This document shows positions 43,097-51,326 of a DNA stretch of 64,000 bases, piece after piece; positions within the stretch are counted from its first letter, which is position 1; every line of letters starts with the position of its first letter. The notes beneath the pieces are model-generated. The model was given only the letters and a program-made list of their open reading frames with translations. It was not told where the DNA came from and ran no database searches. Source of the DNA: G963662605 sp963667005 (GTDB lineage: Bacteria; Bacteroidota; Ignavibacteria; Ignavibacteriales; Ignavibacteriaceae); NCBI GenBank assembly GCA_963667005.1, contig OY762937.1:744001-808000 (forward strand). The letters are read 5' to 3'. Both the position numbers and the translations under genes were made by a program.

Positions 43097-44125
43097 CTAT
43101 TTCTGCGAAAACTCAGCTATCGAGGACACCACTTCGGCGATGTCTATACCGACAGGACAGCCGCGTGAGCATCTGCCGCAGCCGGTACATAGTGTCTCAC
43201 CGAACTTATCCTGATAATATTTAAATTTATGCGATACGCGCTGACGGTATCTCTTGTCTTTATTTTCGCGCGGATTATGTCCCGACGCGTGCTTGGTAAA
43301 CAATGAGAACTGGCAACCGTCCCAATTTTTTGTTCTCTTGCCGCAATTGTATCCGCAGTCTTCATCCACTATATCGAAGCAATGGCAGGTTGGACAAACA
43401 AACGCGCACTGAGCGCAACCGAGACATGTCTCTCCGGTATGTTCCCAAAACGGACTGCCGAAATTATTATCAAGCCATTCTTTTGTTGCTGCTACGTCGA
43501 ACTTTTGTTCGGGGGCTTTGGATTTCTTTGCCAACAATTTCACATCGTTTTCGTTCGCTTCAATAAATGTTTTTGAAAACGACATTGCAAATGATTCGCC
43601 TTTTTCCGTAATAGCTTTAGCCAGAAATTTTTCACCTTCGAGCGGAACAAGAAAAATATCAGAACCTCTTTCACTATCCTGACTCAAACCAACTGAAGTA
43701 CAAAAACAGTATGCATCATTATAATCACAGGCTTCACCGATAACGACGGTATTCTCAACGCGCTTATTAAAAAACTCATCCTTATAATCCCAATTGAATA
43801 CTTTACTCAATACCGGAATAGCGGCAGCATCACATGGTTTCACGCCGAATAGAACAGTCTTTTGTTCAATTGCCGCGGGATCTATTAAATCAATTCCGTC
43901 ATGTGTTTTTTTGAAATAGAAAAGCGGATCCGATTTCGGGAAGAAAAATTCTTTTGCCGACAGGTGAGTCGGTGGTAACGCCGCATCAATCACCAGATCC
44001 TTGCCGTCGTTGATATACACGTAACGGCCTCCGTCCGGTGAGGCGGAAACAATATTCCACTTCTGTTCAATCAGCTGATGAACCAGATTTTGAATGTCGT
44101 CTTTTTTAATAATAAACTGCTTCAT
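43097..44125 (-). CDS. flxB: FlxB-type [4Fe-4S] electron-transfer subunit
   Basis: 342-residue iron-sulfur protein related to the beta subunit of sulfhydrogenase (HydB) and to AsrA. It is expected to pass electrons between the flavoprotein FlxA and the rest of the complex in the cytoplasm. Two ferredoxin-type clusters are visible: CLGCAQCAFVCPTCHCFD (~234-251) and CTGCGRCSRGCPVGID (~315-330). A further Cys pair CDAAA../CDYNDAYCFC lies at ~90-145. The N-terminal ~220 residues form the family's own domain (FGVKPCDAAAIPVL). Spaced 30 bp after flxC. A CGCAAAG repeat begins 14 bases after its stop. Confidence 0.85.
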   Translation of the reverse strand: MKQFIIKKDDIQNLVHQLIEQKWNIVSASPDGGRYVYINDGKDLVIDAALPPTHLSAKEFFFPKSDPLFYFKKTHDGIDLIDPAAIEQKTVLFGVKPCDAAAIPVLSKVFNWDYKDEFFNKRVENTVVIGEACDYNDAYCFCTSVGLSQDSERGSDIFLVPLEGEKFLAKAITEKGESFAMSFSKTFIEANENDVKLLAKKSKAPEQKFDVAATKEWLDNNFGSPFWEHTGETCLGCAQCAFVCPTCHCFDIVDEDCGYNCGKRTKNWDGCQFSLFTKHASGHNPRENKDKRYRQRVSHKFKYYQDKFGETLCTGCGRCSRGCPVGIDIAEVVSSIAEFSQK

Positions 44126-44155
44126 GCGTACTCCTTGTGCAGCAACGAATCGTTA

Positions 44156-45022
44156 CTACTTAATAAAATCTTCTTTATCGGAATTCTTGTATGTGCCGAC
44201 GAGTGTCGGTTCGTCAAGGGACATACCGTGACGGTAGCCGAATTCCTTCATTGCAATCACGCCTAATTTTCTATTCAGCAATGTAAGCGGTATATCCATC
44301 GGACATGAGCGCTCACACTCTCCGCACCCTGTGCATCTGCCAGCCTGATGAAATGCGCGGATGACATTCCATGAGAAATTACTTTGTGCGCTTGTACTGC
44401 TGCTGACCCAGCGGGGAGTTGTTTTATCCACAATGCACTGTTCGCAGTAGCAGGTGGGGCATGCCTGACGGCACGCGTAACAGCGGATACATTTTTCAAA
44501 TTCTTTTTCCCAGAATGCGAAGCGCTCTTCGGAAGTTTTCGCGTCAAGCTCGGCAATTAATTTTCCGTATGCATCTTCGGGTTTTTCAAACGGCTCTTCG
44601 CTGCCGATAACAACATCCGCAACGTGCGGAGTGCGCATCTGGCACATAACGCATTTCGGTGCTACGTTGTTGACCTGCCAGTCAAGGGCGTAATCGCGTA
44701 CAACGCCGTTGCATGCCATACCGATGATATACACTTCGTCGCGCTTGATCTGGTTTTCCTGCATCAGCGCAACAACCGAACGGGTATCGCATCCTTTTAC
44801 AACGATGCCTATCTTGCCGCTTTTCGGTTTCCGTATCGCGGAGAGATATACCGACAGGTTGTTCTGCGCGTAATGACCGAACGTTAACTCTTCCGCTTCT
44901 TTTTCGTTATACGCGAAAAACGGACGAAGTCTGTTCTGATTCGGCATTGCCGCGTATCCGATAATAACTCCGACTGTTCCGTTCTGGAAGAGCTCTTTTG
45001 CTTTTTCGACTAATTCTTTCAT
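44156..45022 (-). CDS. flxC: FlxC-type iron-sulfur subunit (FrhB/FdhB-like)
   Basis: 288 residues from the ATG at 45022; an upstream ATG at 45064 falls inside a repeat element, so the shorter form is preferred. The N-terminal part resembles the F420-hydrogenase/formate-dehydrogenase beta family (GIVVKGCDTRSVVALMQENQ, MACNGVVRDYALDW, KCVMCQMRTPHVADVV). Two [4Fe-4S] motifs follow: CIRCYACRQACPTCYCEQC (~188) and CTGCGECERSCPMDIP (~236). Probable electron-transfer role within the Flx-Hdr complex; whether it binds flavin is unclear. The 166-bp gap to flxD contains a repeat element. Confidence 0.8.
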   Translation of the reverse strand: MKELVEKAKELFQNGTVGVIIGYAAMPNQNRLRPFFAYNEKEAEELTFGHYAQNNLSVYLSAIRKPKSGKIGIVVKGCDTRSVVALMQENQIKRDEVYIIGMACNGVVRDYALDWQVNNVAPKCVMCQMRTPHVADVVIGSEEPFEKPEDAYGKLIAELDAKTSEERFAFWEKEFEKCIRCYACRQACPTCYCEQCIVDKTTPRWVSSSTSAQSNFSWNVIRAFHQAGRCTGCGECERSCPMDIPLTLLNRKLGVIAMKEFGYRHGMSLDEPTLVGTYKNSDKEDFIK

Positions 45023-45058
45023 TCTAATCTCTATGACTGTCTTTATCTTTTTTACCCT

Positions 45059-45177
45059 TGTCATTCCCGCGCAGGCGGGAATCCATGACTTATTCGTGAT
45101 TCACAATACTTCGCGATTGTGTTGTCAGAATGGATTCCGTGTCGCGTCCGTCAAAAACGGACTTGCACGGAATGACA
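45059..45177. repeat. REPIN-like element inside the hdr-flx operon (flxD-flxC gap)
   Basis: Outer inverted ends TGTCATTCC (45059-45067) and GGAATGACA (45169-45177) enclose two hairpins facing each other: ATTCCCGC-GCAG-GCGGGAAT (45063-45082) and ATTCCGTG...CACGGAAT (45134-45173, with an inner stem GTCCGT-CAAAA-ACGGAC). It begins about 12 bases after the flxD stop. The TGTCATTCCCGC..GGAATCCA unit is a common REP-type motif in bacteria. Confidence 0.8.
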
Positions 45178-45188
45178 CATCCCAGACA

Positions 45189-45665
45189 CTATACTTTTTC
45201 AACGGCGACTTCTTCTTTGAGGAAGAAAGGGTCGCTCATATTTAATTTCTGAAAATCTCTAAATGGTCCTACTTCGCGGACGGTATTCGTTACACCGTCA
45301 ACAACATCAACCCATTTTTTACCTTCGGATGCAGATACCCACGAAAAGTGCAGGCGTTTTTCATCAATGCCGACAAACTTCATTAACTCGGTAAAGAAAA
45401 TCCACCGTCTGCGTGCGTGGAAATTTCCGGCATTGTAATGGCAGTCGCCCGGATGGCATCCGGAAACAAGCACACCGTCCGCACCCGCTTCAAAAGCCTT
45501 CAGAATGAAGACCGGGTCAATGCGTCCCGTGCAAGGCAGGCGGATAAGTCGCGCGTGCGGCTGCTGTTTCAATCGTGACGTTCCCGCCAGATCAGCGCCC
45601 GTGTATGTACACCAGTTACATACAAAGCAAATTATTTTAGGCTGCCATTCTTTTTGTTCGTCCAT
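45189..45665 (-). CDS. flxD: FlxD / MvhD-type hydrogenase iron-sulfur subunit
   Basis: 158-residue protein of the MvhD/FlxD family that docks on HdrA and passes electrons to it through a [2Fe-2S] cluster. Conserved Cys occur at CNWCTYTGADLAGTSR (~17-32), RLPCTGRIDPVFILKAFEAG (~45) and SGCHPGDCHYNAGN (~77), in family order. Size is normal for a stand-alone subunit. It lies 23 bp after hdrA. Presence of MvhD rather than a hydrogenase large subunit, together with FlxA, indicates NADH rather than H2 as electron source; this is inference from family knowledge. Confidence 0.87.
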   Translation of the reverse strand: MDEQKEWQPKIICFVCNWCTYTGADLAGTSRLKQQPHARLIRLPCTGRIDPVFILKAFEAGADGVLVSGCHPGDCHYNAGNFHARRRWIFFTELMKFVGIDEKRLHFSWVSASEGKKWVDVVDGVTNTVREVGPFRDFQKLNMSDPFFLKEEVAVEKV

Positions 45666-45688
45666 GGTATTTTCCGTATCAAACTTTA

Positions 45689-47698
45689 TTAAAACATATC
45701 GGCGAGAGCATGTATTTCTGAGAATATCTGCTCATCTTTAAATCCGATCAATTCAACTGATTTAGAAGGACATGTCGCGTTACACGTACCGCATCCCTGA
45801 CATAATCCTTCATTAACATATGCAACAACCTTAATGAGTTCGCCTTGTCTGTTGCGAATCTCTTTCACTTCGATTGCATTATACGCACAAACTTTTTTGC
45901 AATAGAGGCATCCGGCACATGTACTTGCATTAACCTTTGCGACAATCGGTTCGCGTTCCAGCATATCGGAACCGAACAACACGAGTGCCTTCGCGGCCGC
46001 CGCTGAAGCCATTGCTACGGATTCCGGAATATCGCGCGGTGAATTGCATGCACCGGCGAGGAAAATTCCGCCGCTGCTTGTTTCAACCGGACGCAGTTTC
46101 GGATGTACTTCCGCCAGGAATCCGTATTTGTCATACGGAACACCGAGCATCTGCGCGGTTTGCGGTGAGTTATCCTGTGCCATCATCGCGGTTGCAAGTA
46201 CAACCATGTCGGCGTCAATTGTTACCGGAACCCCGGCAATCGTGTCTTCGCCTTTTACCATGTACTTGCCGTTCTCTTCATATATACGCGATACTCTGCC
46301 GCGAATATATTTAACGCCGTCTTCTTCAATCGCGCGGCGGACAAACTCTTCATACATCTTTCCGCCTGAACGGATATCCATGTAGAATACGTATGCTTCA
46401 CCGTCATGCACTTTGTGTTTATACAACATCGCGTGCTTTGCGGTGTACATACAGCATATCTTGCTGCAGTACGTAAAACCTTTTGCTTCATCACGCGAAC
46501 CGACGCACTGAATGAATACGATTTTCTTCGGCTCTTTTTTATCCGAAGGACGCTGGATCTCACCGGCAGTCGGACCGCTTGCGCTTGCAATACGCTCGAA
46601 CTGTAATCCGTTGATGACGTCTTTATATTTACCGTAGCCGTATTCGCCGTAACCTTTAATGTGGCTGTCTTCCGGCTTTTTATCAATCGTGTATAATTTA
46701 TAACCGGTTGCGACAATGATGCTGCCGATATCTTCGGTTACAAACGTATCTTTCTGTTCAAAATCAATCGCGTTTCTTCCGCATACCTTTGCACACATCA
46801 TGCACTTACCGGTTTTATAGTACGTGCAAACGGTTCTGTCAATCACCGGGATATTCGGTACTGCCTGCGGGAACGGAACATACATCGCGGGACGTGTTGT
46901 TAAACCTTCGTCGAATTCGCTTAACGCTTTTTTCTTGATCGGACAACTTTGCGCGCACAGTCCGCATCCGGTGCAAAGATCGGCATTAACGGAACGTGCT
47001 TTTTGTCTGATCGTGACTTTAAAGTTTCCGATAAATCCTTCAACGTTCTCAACTTCGGAGTACGTCATTAAGTGAATATTCGGATGTTGATATACTTCAA
47101 CCATACGCGGAGTAAGAATACACTGTGAGCAGTCGAGTGTCGGGAATGTTTCCGACAACTGGCTCATGTGTCCGCCTATTGACGGTTCTTTTTCAACGAG
47201 CGTTACGGGATAACCGGCATTTGCTATATCAAGCGCGGCCTGAATACCCGAAATACCGCCGCCGATAACAAGCGCGCGCTTGGTTACAGGTACGCGAATC
47301 GGTGTTAACGGCTCGTTGAATTTTACTTTTTCAACGGCGATACGCATAAGATCTATTGCTTTTGCCGTTGCTTCGTCTTTATTCTCGTGAATCCATGAGC
47401 AATGCTCGCGCAGGTTTGCAATTTCAACGAGGTAGGGATTAACGCCTGCCGAAGATGCTGCTTTGCGGAATGTTTTTTCGTGCATGTGCGGAGAACATGA
47501 ACCGACAACAATCGCATCAAGCTGTTTTTCACGAATGGCTTGCTTGATAAGGTTCTGTCCGGGATCCGAACACATATATTTGTAATCTTCAGAGTGAGCG
47601 ACACCGGGGAATTTCGCCGCCGCTTGCGCTACCTTTGCGCAATCGACAGTACGCCCGATATTCTCGCCGCAATAACAAATAAAAACACCGATTTTCAT
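45689..47698 (-). CDS. hdrA: Heterodisulfide reductase subunit A-like flavoprotein
   Basis: Core flavoprotein of Hdr-type complexes and the site of electron bifurcation in methanogen HdrA. 669 residues, full length. The N-terminal cluster region has GVFICYCGENIGRTVDC (~3-19) and CSPHMHEKTF (~69). The FAD site is ALVIGGGISGIQAALDIANAG (~147) with VEKEPSIGGHMSQL. [4Fe-4S] sites are at CTGCGLCAQSCPIKKKA (~243) and the CTYYKTGKCMMCAKVC region (~290). Two C-terminal ferredoxin clusters are CAGCLYCKKVCAYNAI (~592) and CQGCGTCNATCPSKS (~630). All are intact. 24 bp after hdrB and 23 bp before flxD. Confidence 0.92.
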   Translation of the reverse strand: MKIGVFICYCGENIGRTVDCAKVAQAAAKFPGVAHSEDYKYMCSDPGQNLIKQAIREKQLDAIVVGSCSPHMHEKTFRKAASSAGVNPYLVEIANLREHCSWIHENKDEATAKAIDLMRIAVEKVKFNEPLTPIRVPVTKRALVIGGGISGIQAALDIANAGYPVTLVEKEPSIGGHMSQLSETFPTLDCSQCILTPRMVEVYQHPNIHLMTYSEVENVEGFIGNFKVTIRQKARSVNADLCTGCGLCAQSCPIKKKALSEFDEGLTTRPAMYVPFPQAVPNIPVIDRTVCTYYKTGKCMMCAKVCGRNAIDFEQKDTFVTEDIGSIIVATGYKLYTIDKKPEDSHIKGYGEYGYGKYKDVINGLQFERIASASGPTAGEIQRPSDKKEPKKIVFIQCVGSRDEAKGFTYCSKICCMYTAKHAMLYKHKVHDGEAYVFYMDIRSGGKMYEEFVRRAIEEDGVKYIRGRVSRIYEENGKYMVKGEDTIAGVPVTIDADMVVLATAMMAQDNSPQTAQMLGVPYDKYGFLAEVHPKLRPVETSSGGIFLAGACNSPRDIPESVAMASAAAAKALVLFGSDMLEREPIVAKVNASTCAGCLYCKKVCAYNAIEVKEIRNRQGELIKVVAYVNEGLCQGCGTCNATCPSKSVELIGFKDEQIFSEIHALADMF

Positions 47699-47722
47699 AA
47701 TATCAACCTTTATAAACTTTCT

Positions 47723-48595
47723 TTACGCGGTGGCCGCTTCAGCCGGTTTCAGTATTTCATCCGATGCGATGAAGTGCAGATCAATTCCCAATTCTTTCGG
47801 ACTCATGCCCATTGCAAGGCCGACTAATTCCGATAAGTATAAAACTGGAATGGTCTTATGACCCGGAAAACTTTTCTTAATATTCAACTGACGCATATCG
47901 AGATTCGAGTGGCACATCGGGCACGCGACAATAATAACGTTCGCACCATGCGCAATCGCGTCGTCAATAATTCTTTTTGACAAATGCTCAACAATATCCG
48001 TGTGGGTGATTGAATGAGAGGCGCCGCAGCATTCGGTTTTGAAATTCCACTCGACTGTTTTTCCACCGACGGCCTCAACAATTTTCTCCATCCCGCGCGG
48101 TTCTTCTTCATCGTCAAACTTTGTTACGTCATGCGGACGGACCAGCAAACAGCCATAATAGCATGCAGCTTTAATATGCGCGAGCTTTTGCGTTACTTTT
48201 GCCTTAATGGTATCCATGCCGAGCATTTCAAAGAACTGAATGAGGTTTAATACCTGAACTCCATTGCTGTATGGTTGTTCTACAACCGTCTCGACTTTTG
48301 CGCGTGTTGATGCATTCTGCATTTCATGTTGTGCCCCGACTAATCGGCTGTAACATGCCGCGCAAGGAGTAACGACTTCCTTAAGACCTTGTTCTTTAGC
48401 TTTGAGTAATGAATGGACGGGCAGGGCAATGGAGAGAATGTGGCTGGTGGCGTGTGCAGATGATGCGCCGCAACATGCCCATCCTTGTATCTCGGTTAAT
48501 TCAACCGAAAGATTTTTTAAAACTTTTCTGAGTGATATATCAAATTCTTTTCCCGTTCCGCTTAAACTGCAACCGGGATAATAGCCGTAATTCAT
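47723..48595 (-). CDS. hdrB: Heterodisulfide reductase subunit B-like protein (two CCG domains)
   Basis: Catalytic disulfide-reducing subunit of Hdr-type complexes. 290 residues with two complete CCG domains. First: YYPGCSLSGTG, then WACCGASSAH (~39), then VTPCAACYSRL (~76). Second: CYYGCLLVRPHD (~148), then TECCGASHSITH (~190), then VACPMCHSNLD (~230). In methanogens these Cys hold the non-cubane clusters that cleave CoM-S-S-CoB. In bacteria the partner disulfide is different (DsrC trisulfide or another thiol is proposed for Flx-Hdr systems). The start overlaps the hdrC stop by one base (TAATG). Confidence 0.92.
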   Translation of the reverse strand: MNYGYYPGCSLSGTGKEFDISLRKVLKNLSVELTEIQGWACCGASSAHATSHILSIALPVHSLLKAKEQGLKEVVTPCAACYSRLVGAQHEMQNASTRAKVETVVEQPYSNGVQVLNLIQFFEMLGMDTIKAKVTQKLAHIKAACYYGCLLVRPHDVTKFDDEEEPRGMEKIVEAVGGKTVEWNFKTECCGASHSITHTDIVEHLSKRIIDDAIAHGANVIIVACPMCHSNLDMRQLNIKKSFPGHKTIPVLYLSELVGLAMGMSPKELGIDLHFIASDEILKPAEAATA

Positions 48596-49167
48596 TATTC
48601 TCCCTTCCTTTCTCCATTGTTCTTTGGATGAGGAGTCCGGGCGTTATTCATGATCTTCTTAATGGTTTTTCTTTCCGAACTAACATGCGGTAGAATTGCC
48701 AACTTACCGCGGGTCAACATTCCCGGCGCAAGATCGGCATCGCTCATGAGATCCATCGTTTTCAATTTGTATTCCATCATGAGTCCGAGTTCATACGACT
48801 TGCCGAAGTTTTTAATCTGGTTCATAAAAGCTTCGTGGAATTTTGCAGCATCTTTGTCGGCAGGTTCCATATTGTACGCGATGGATATTTCGCGGACAGC
48901 ATCCATGAACTTCGCGAGATCAAACTCTTTCGGGCAGCGCGATGAACATGTATGGCACCCGGCGCACAGCCAGGGCGTTTTGGATGTGAGTGCCTTCTCG
49001 TACATACCGAGCTGCACGTAACGCACAACTCTGTTTGGCGGATCAACCGCGAACTCGCGTACGGGGCATCCCGCGGAACATTTGCCGCATTGGTAACATA
49101 GTGATGGGTCTTGACCGGTTATTCCGGTTAGTTGTTCAACAAACGGATCAACTGTAGTATGATGCAT
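48595..49167 (-). CDS. hdrC: Heterodisulfide reductase subunit C-like ferredoxin
   Basis: Electron-carrier subunit that links HdrA to HdrB. 190 residues from the ATG at 49167, preferred over the ATG at 49200 because AAGGA precedes it at good spacing and the protein then begins MHHTTVDPF, as in family members. Two [4Fe-4S] sites: CYQCGKCSAGCPVREF (~27-42) and CAGCHTCSSRCPKEFDLAKF (~67-86). The C-terminal half is helical. First gene of the seven-gene hdrCBA-flxDCBA run. A candidate -7 promoter box lies about 90 bp upstream. Confidence 0.9.
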   Translation of the reverse strand: MHHTTVDPFVEQLTGITGQDPSLCYQCGKCSAGCPVREFAVDPPNRVVRYVQLGMYEKALTSKTPWLCAGCHTCSSRCPKEFDLAKFMDAVREISIAYNMEPADKDAAKFHEAFMNQIKNFGKSYELGLMMEYKLKTMDLMSDADLAPGMLTRGKLAILPHVSSERKTIKKIMNNARTPHPKNNGERKGE

Positions 49168-49257
49168 TCTTTTCCTTCTACGGTCCTCGTTGGGGTGCAA
49201 GAGGCTGAGTTATCCCAAAAAGTGATGCCGTATTTTTCTTAATTCGCTAAAGTAAAG

Positions 49258-49265
49258 CAAATATA
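49258..49265 (-). promoter_or_regulatory. Candidate -7 promoter box of the hdr-flx operon
   Basis: TATATTTG on the minus strand matches TAnnTTTG and is about 91 bp before the hdrC start. No good -33 TTTG is found at the expected distance, so support is weak. Confidence 0.3.
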
Positions 49266-49433
49266 ATGCCTAAAATTTTGCGGCATTTCCCGTGTTTTTA
49301 GTTTAAAATCCCCGTTTTTTCTCTTATTTGAAAAGAAAGCTTTCTATATAATTCAAATTGATTAATAATTAGCAATAATTGGAGATTTAAGAATGAACCG
49401 CAAAGGCGCAGAGACGCAAAGTATTATTAATAA

Positions 49434-49453
49434 CCACGTCCTTCAGGACGTGG
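49434..49453. repeat. CCACGTCC-TTCA-GGACGTGG hairpin
   Basis: A perfect 8-bp stem with a TTCA loop, preceded by TTAATAA as in the palindromes at 17730 and 41934. No T-run follows. Confidence 0.7.
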
Positions 49454-49515
49454 GATGAGCATCCAACACGCTATGGACTTTAGTCCAACTTCTATTCTGC
49501 CTTTGGTAATCCATC

Positions 49516-49549
49516 TTCCTAACCCATGAGTTAACTCATGGGTTAGGAA
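49516..49549. repeat. TTCCTA..CCCATG palindrome, copy 2 (perfect 34 bp)
   Basis: TTCCTAACCCATGAGTT is directly followed by its exact reverse complement. Same family as 29847-29877 and 52867-52898. Confidence 0.85.
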
Positions 49550-49889
49550 AAATCGCATCTTGAGATACTAGAGGATGTTTTAGGCAAGAGCCCGTATTTC
49601 GGACCGATCTCCCTCCATGGTCTTCCACAGGGATGTTCCATTAAAACCGTGGTTAATGTTAAGAAATTAACCTTACGAATTGGCCATTAGCTTTACGGAG
49701 ACACAATAAAAATGATGACATTCATTCCATGCCGCTCCTACAGAGCTCGTTCTTCTGCTTTATCATTCTCCGCGGGCTGACGCCCGCGTCTACAAACATG
49801 TTGTCCCCTGGGACGAAAAAATAAATCCCACAGCTAGGATATACCCACTAAGATAGGTAAAAGGCGAGTTAATCCGGCAAGCTTTGCTT

Positions 49890-49912
49890 TGAAGTCGCGT
49901 AGCGACGATATG
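49890..49912. repeat. GAAGTCGCGTAGCGACGATAT short repeat, copy 2
   Basis: Same ~20-bp unit as near 17794-17818, here followed by CTGTAGCCCCGGGTGCTAACCCGGGG, a GTAG-led hairpin of REP type. Confidence 0.65.
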
Positions 49913-50007
49913 GCTGTAGCCCCGGGTGCTAACCCGGGGTATTAAGTAACAAAAAAATTCAGAGTCCCATAGGGACGGCATAGAAAATGCCTGTTTGTGC
50001 TAAAGCC

Positions 50008-50053
50008 TGGATTTTTGGGGAGATTCCTCTCCACGGTCTGAAGACCGTGGTTA
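50008..50053. repeat. CCACGGTCT-GA-AGACCGTGG element, copy 1
   Basis: The hairpin at 50031-50050 has a 9-bp perfect stem. With its flank (CCTGGATTTTTGGGGAGATT) it resembles, in reverse orientation, the element at 63870-63930. Confidence 0.7.
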
Positions 50054-50093
50054 ATGTAAACTTCGCGGCTTTGCGCCTTGGCGTGAATTCTAC

Positions 50094-51326
50094 TTAGTTC
50101 AGTTTGTTCAGATACACAAACTCTTTGCTGCCCGGCAGGGTGATGAAATTATTTTCAATTGCATCATAGATCGTATAGCTGCTGCTCCCCAGAAAGATGA
50201 GTTGATTATCATTCGGCCAGAATTGCAGTGAGCCGATCATGTCGCGGGTGTAATTTTTTACGCTGTCTTTTATAACAAAATCACGTTCACGGTTTAAATC
50301 GCGGAGTGCATACACAACACTGTCGCGGACTTTCTTTTCTACTAAAACAAAATTTCCCGATGGCGACCAGCCGCAGTTTATAACTGACGAAATGTCGCTG
50401 AAGCTTTCTTCTTTTTTGAATCGTGCTTTGTTTTCATTTAAATCAAAAAATGCCAGATAACGGATTGAAGCGCTGTCGGGAGATTGGATATCGCACGCGA
50501 TTTTCTTGCCGTCGGGCGACCATTGCGCATTCGCGGGATTAAAATTATAATCAAACAGAACGCGCTCATTACTGCCTTCGTAATCGGATACATGCAGACT
50601 TTGCCGTCCCGCTTTTGTTTCGTAATACAGACACTTTGTGCCGTCGGGAGAGAAAATAATTCCCTTATTGTCAAGCGACGTAAAATCACGGATGGTTTTT
50701 ACTACAGCACTGTTTGTTTTATCAACAAGATAAAATCCGTTGCGGTCTGCATAAACGAGATACTTATTCTGAATGAATCCTTTGATGAAAATTCCCCGCT
50801 TCGGTGTGAATTTCTTTGCAACATTGTTCTGATTTACGTTCAGCAATTCAGAATATCCCGCAGTCGTATCACTTTTTTTGCTGGATCGTTTTACAAATGC
50901 ATAACTCGCAGCTAACAGCGAATCATTTTCCCACGCCATCGTGATTGCCTGCTCGCCTTTGTTGCGTTTTACCCATTTAACCGTGCGGGTTTCAGGTATG
51001 ACAACATAGAGCTCGGTGGCTTTATCGTCGAAATTATAAAAGGCAAAAGCGGTTTTCTTTTTATCCGGAGAGGGGAGAGTATTCACTACGAAATTGGGAT
51101 CCATAGCCAGCAAAACAGTATCAATATTTTCTGAAGTGTTGACATAGCAGATTGCGGTTTCACTGCGGTACAGGCCCTCATAATGCGCTCCGGGAGTTGC
51201 TTGCACCTGCTCAGCTTTTTTAATCTGACTCCCCGCCCCACAATGCCAGCTAATAACGACAAAAAGTAGAATGCACGCAAAGGCGCAAAGGCGCAAAGAT
51301 ATTTTTTTGCTCATCACTATCGCCAT
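50094..51326 (-). CDS. Exported TolB/WD40-like beta-propeller protein with repeat-derived signal peptide
   Basis: 410-residue exported protein of unknown function. Residues ~40-400 have repeated propeller-like units, with blade ends such as GIIFSPDGTKCLYYET (~208), NAQWSPDGKKIACDIQ (~247) and CGWSPSGNFVLVEKK (~295), typical of TolB/DPP-type propellers. The signal segment is MAIVMSKKISLRLCAFACILLF; residues ~10-18 are encoded by a CGCAAAG-family repeat (51275-51298) that belongs to an inverted pair ending at 51519, so the repeat appears to supply the start region. The ATG at 51326 has AAAGG upstream; an in-frame ATG at 51314 is possible. No canonical lipobox (SWHC). Confidence 0.78.
   Translation of the reverse strand: MAIVMSKKISLRLCAFACILLFVVISWHCGAGSQIKKAEQVQATPGAHYEGLYRSETAICYVNTSENIDTVLLAMDPNFVVNTLPSPDKKKTAFAFYNFDDKATELYVVIPETRTVKWVKRNKGEQAITMAWENDSLLAASYAFVKRSSKKSDTTAGYSELLNVNQNNVAKKFTPKRGIFIKGFIQNKYLVYADRNGFYLVDKTNSAVVKTIRDFTSLDNKGIIFSPDGTKCLYYETKAGRQSLHVSDYEGSNERVLFDYNFNPANAQWSPDGKKIACDIQSPDSASIRYLAFFDLNENKARFKKEESFSDISSVINCGWSPSGNFVLVEKKVRDSVVYALRDLNRERDFVIKDSVKNYTRDMIGSLQFWPNDNQLIFLGSSSYTIYDAIENNFITLPGSKEFVYLNKLN

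Larger units (their letters stand above)
49396..50087. repeat. Inverted pair of CGCAAAG-family repeats bounding the hdrC-propeller gap
   Basis: AACCGCAAAGGCGCAGAGACGCAAAG at about 49396-49420 faces an inverted copy at 50061-50087 (CTTCGCGGCTTTGCGCCTTGGCGTG). The right copy ends about six bases before the stop of the 50094-51326 gene. Other palindromes lie between them. Confidence 0.7.
49168..50093. other. 926-bp gene-free island packed with palindromic repeats
   Basis: Between the hdrC start and the end of the beta-propeller gene there is no believable gene. Instead there are at least six short palindromes of different families: CGCAAAG repeats at both ends, CCACGTCC-TTCA-GGACGTGG, TGGACT-TT-AGTCCA, the 34-bp TTCCTA palindrome, GAAGTCGCGTAGCGACGATAT with a CCCGGGT..ACCCGGG hairpin after it, and CCACGGTCT-GA-AGACCGTGG. 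They are listed separately where well defined. It must also hold the hdr operon promoter. Confidence 0.75.

Noticed and set aside
45033..45245. 70-residue open frame in the flxD-flxC gap
   Set aside because: It lies in the REPIN-like element and over the flxD end; it reflects repeat sequence.
49790..49981. 63-residue open frame in the repeat island
   Set aside because: It runs straight through palindromic repeats, and its protein is made of repeat sequence.
49168..50093. CRISPR array
   Set aside because: The palindromes differ from one another and are not evenly spaced; no direct repeats with unique spacers and no cas genes.
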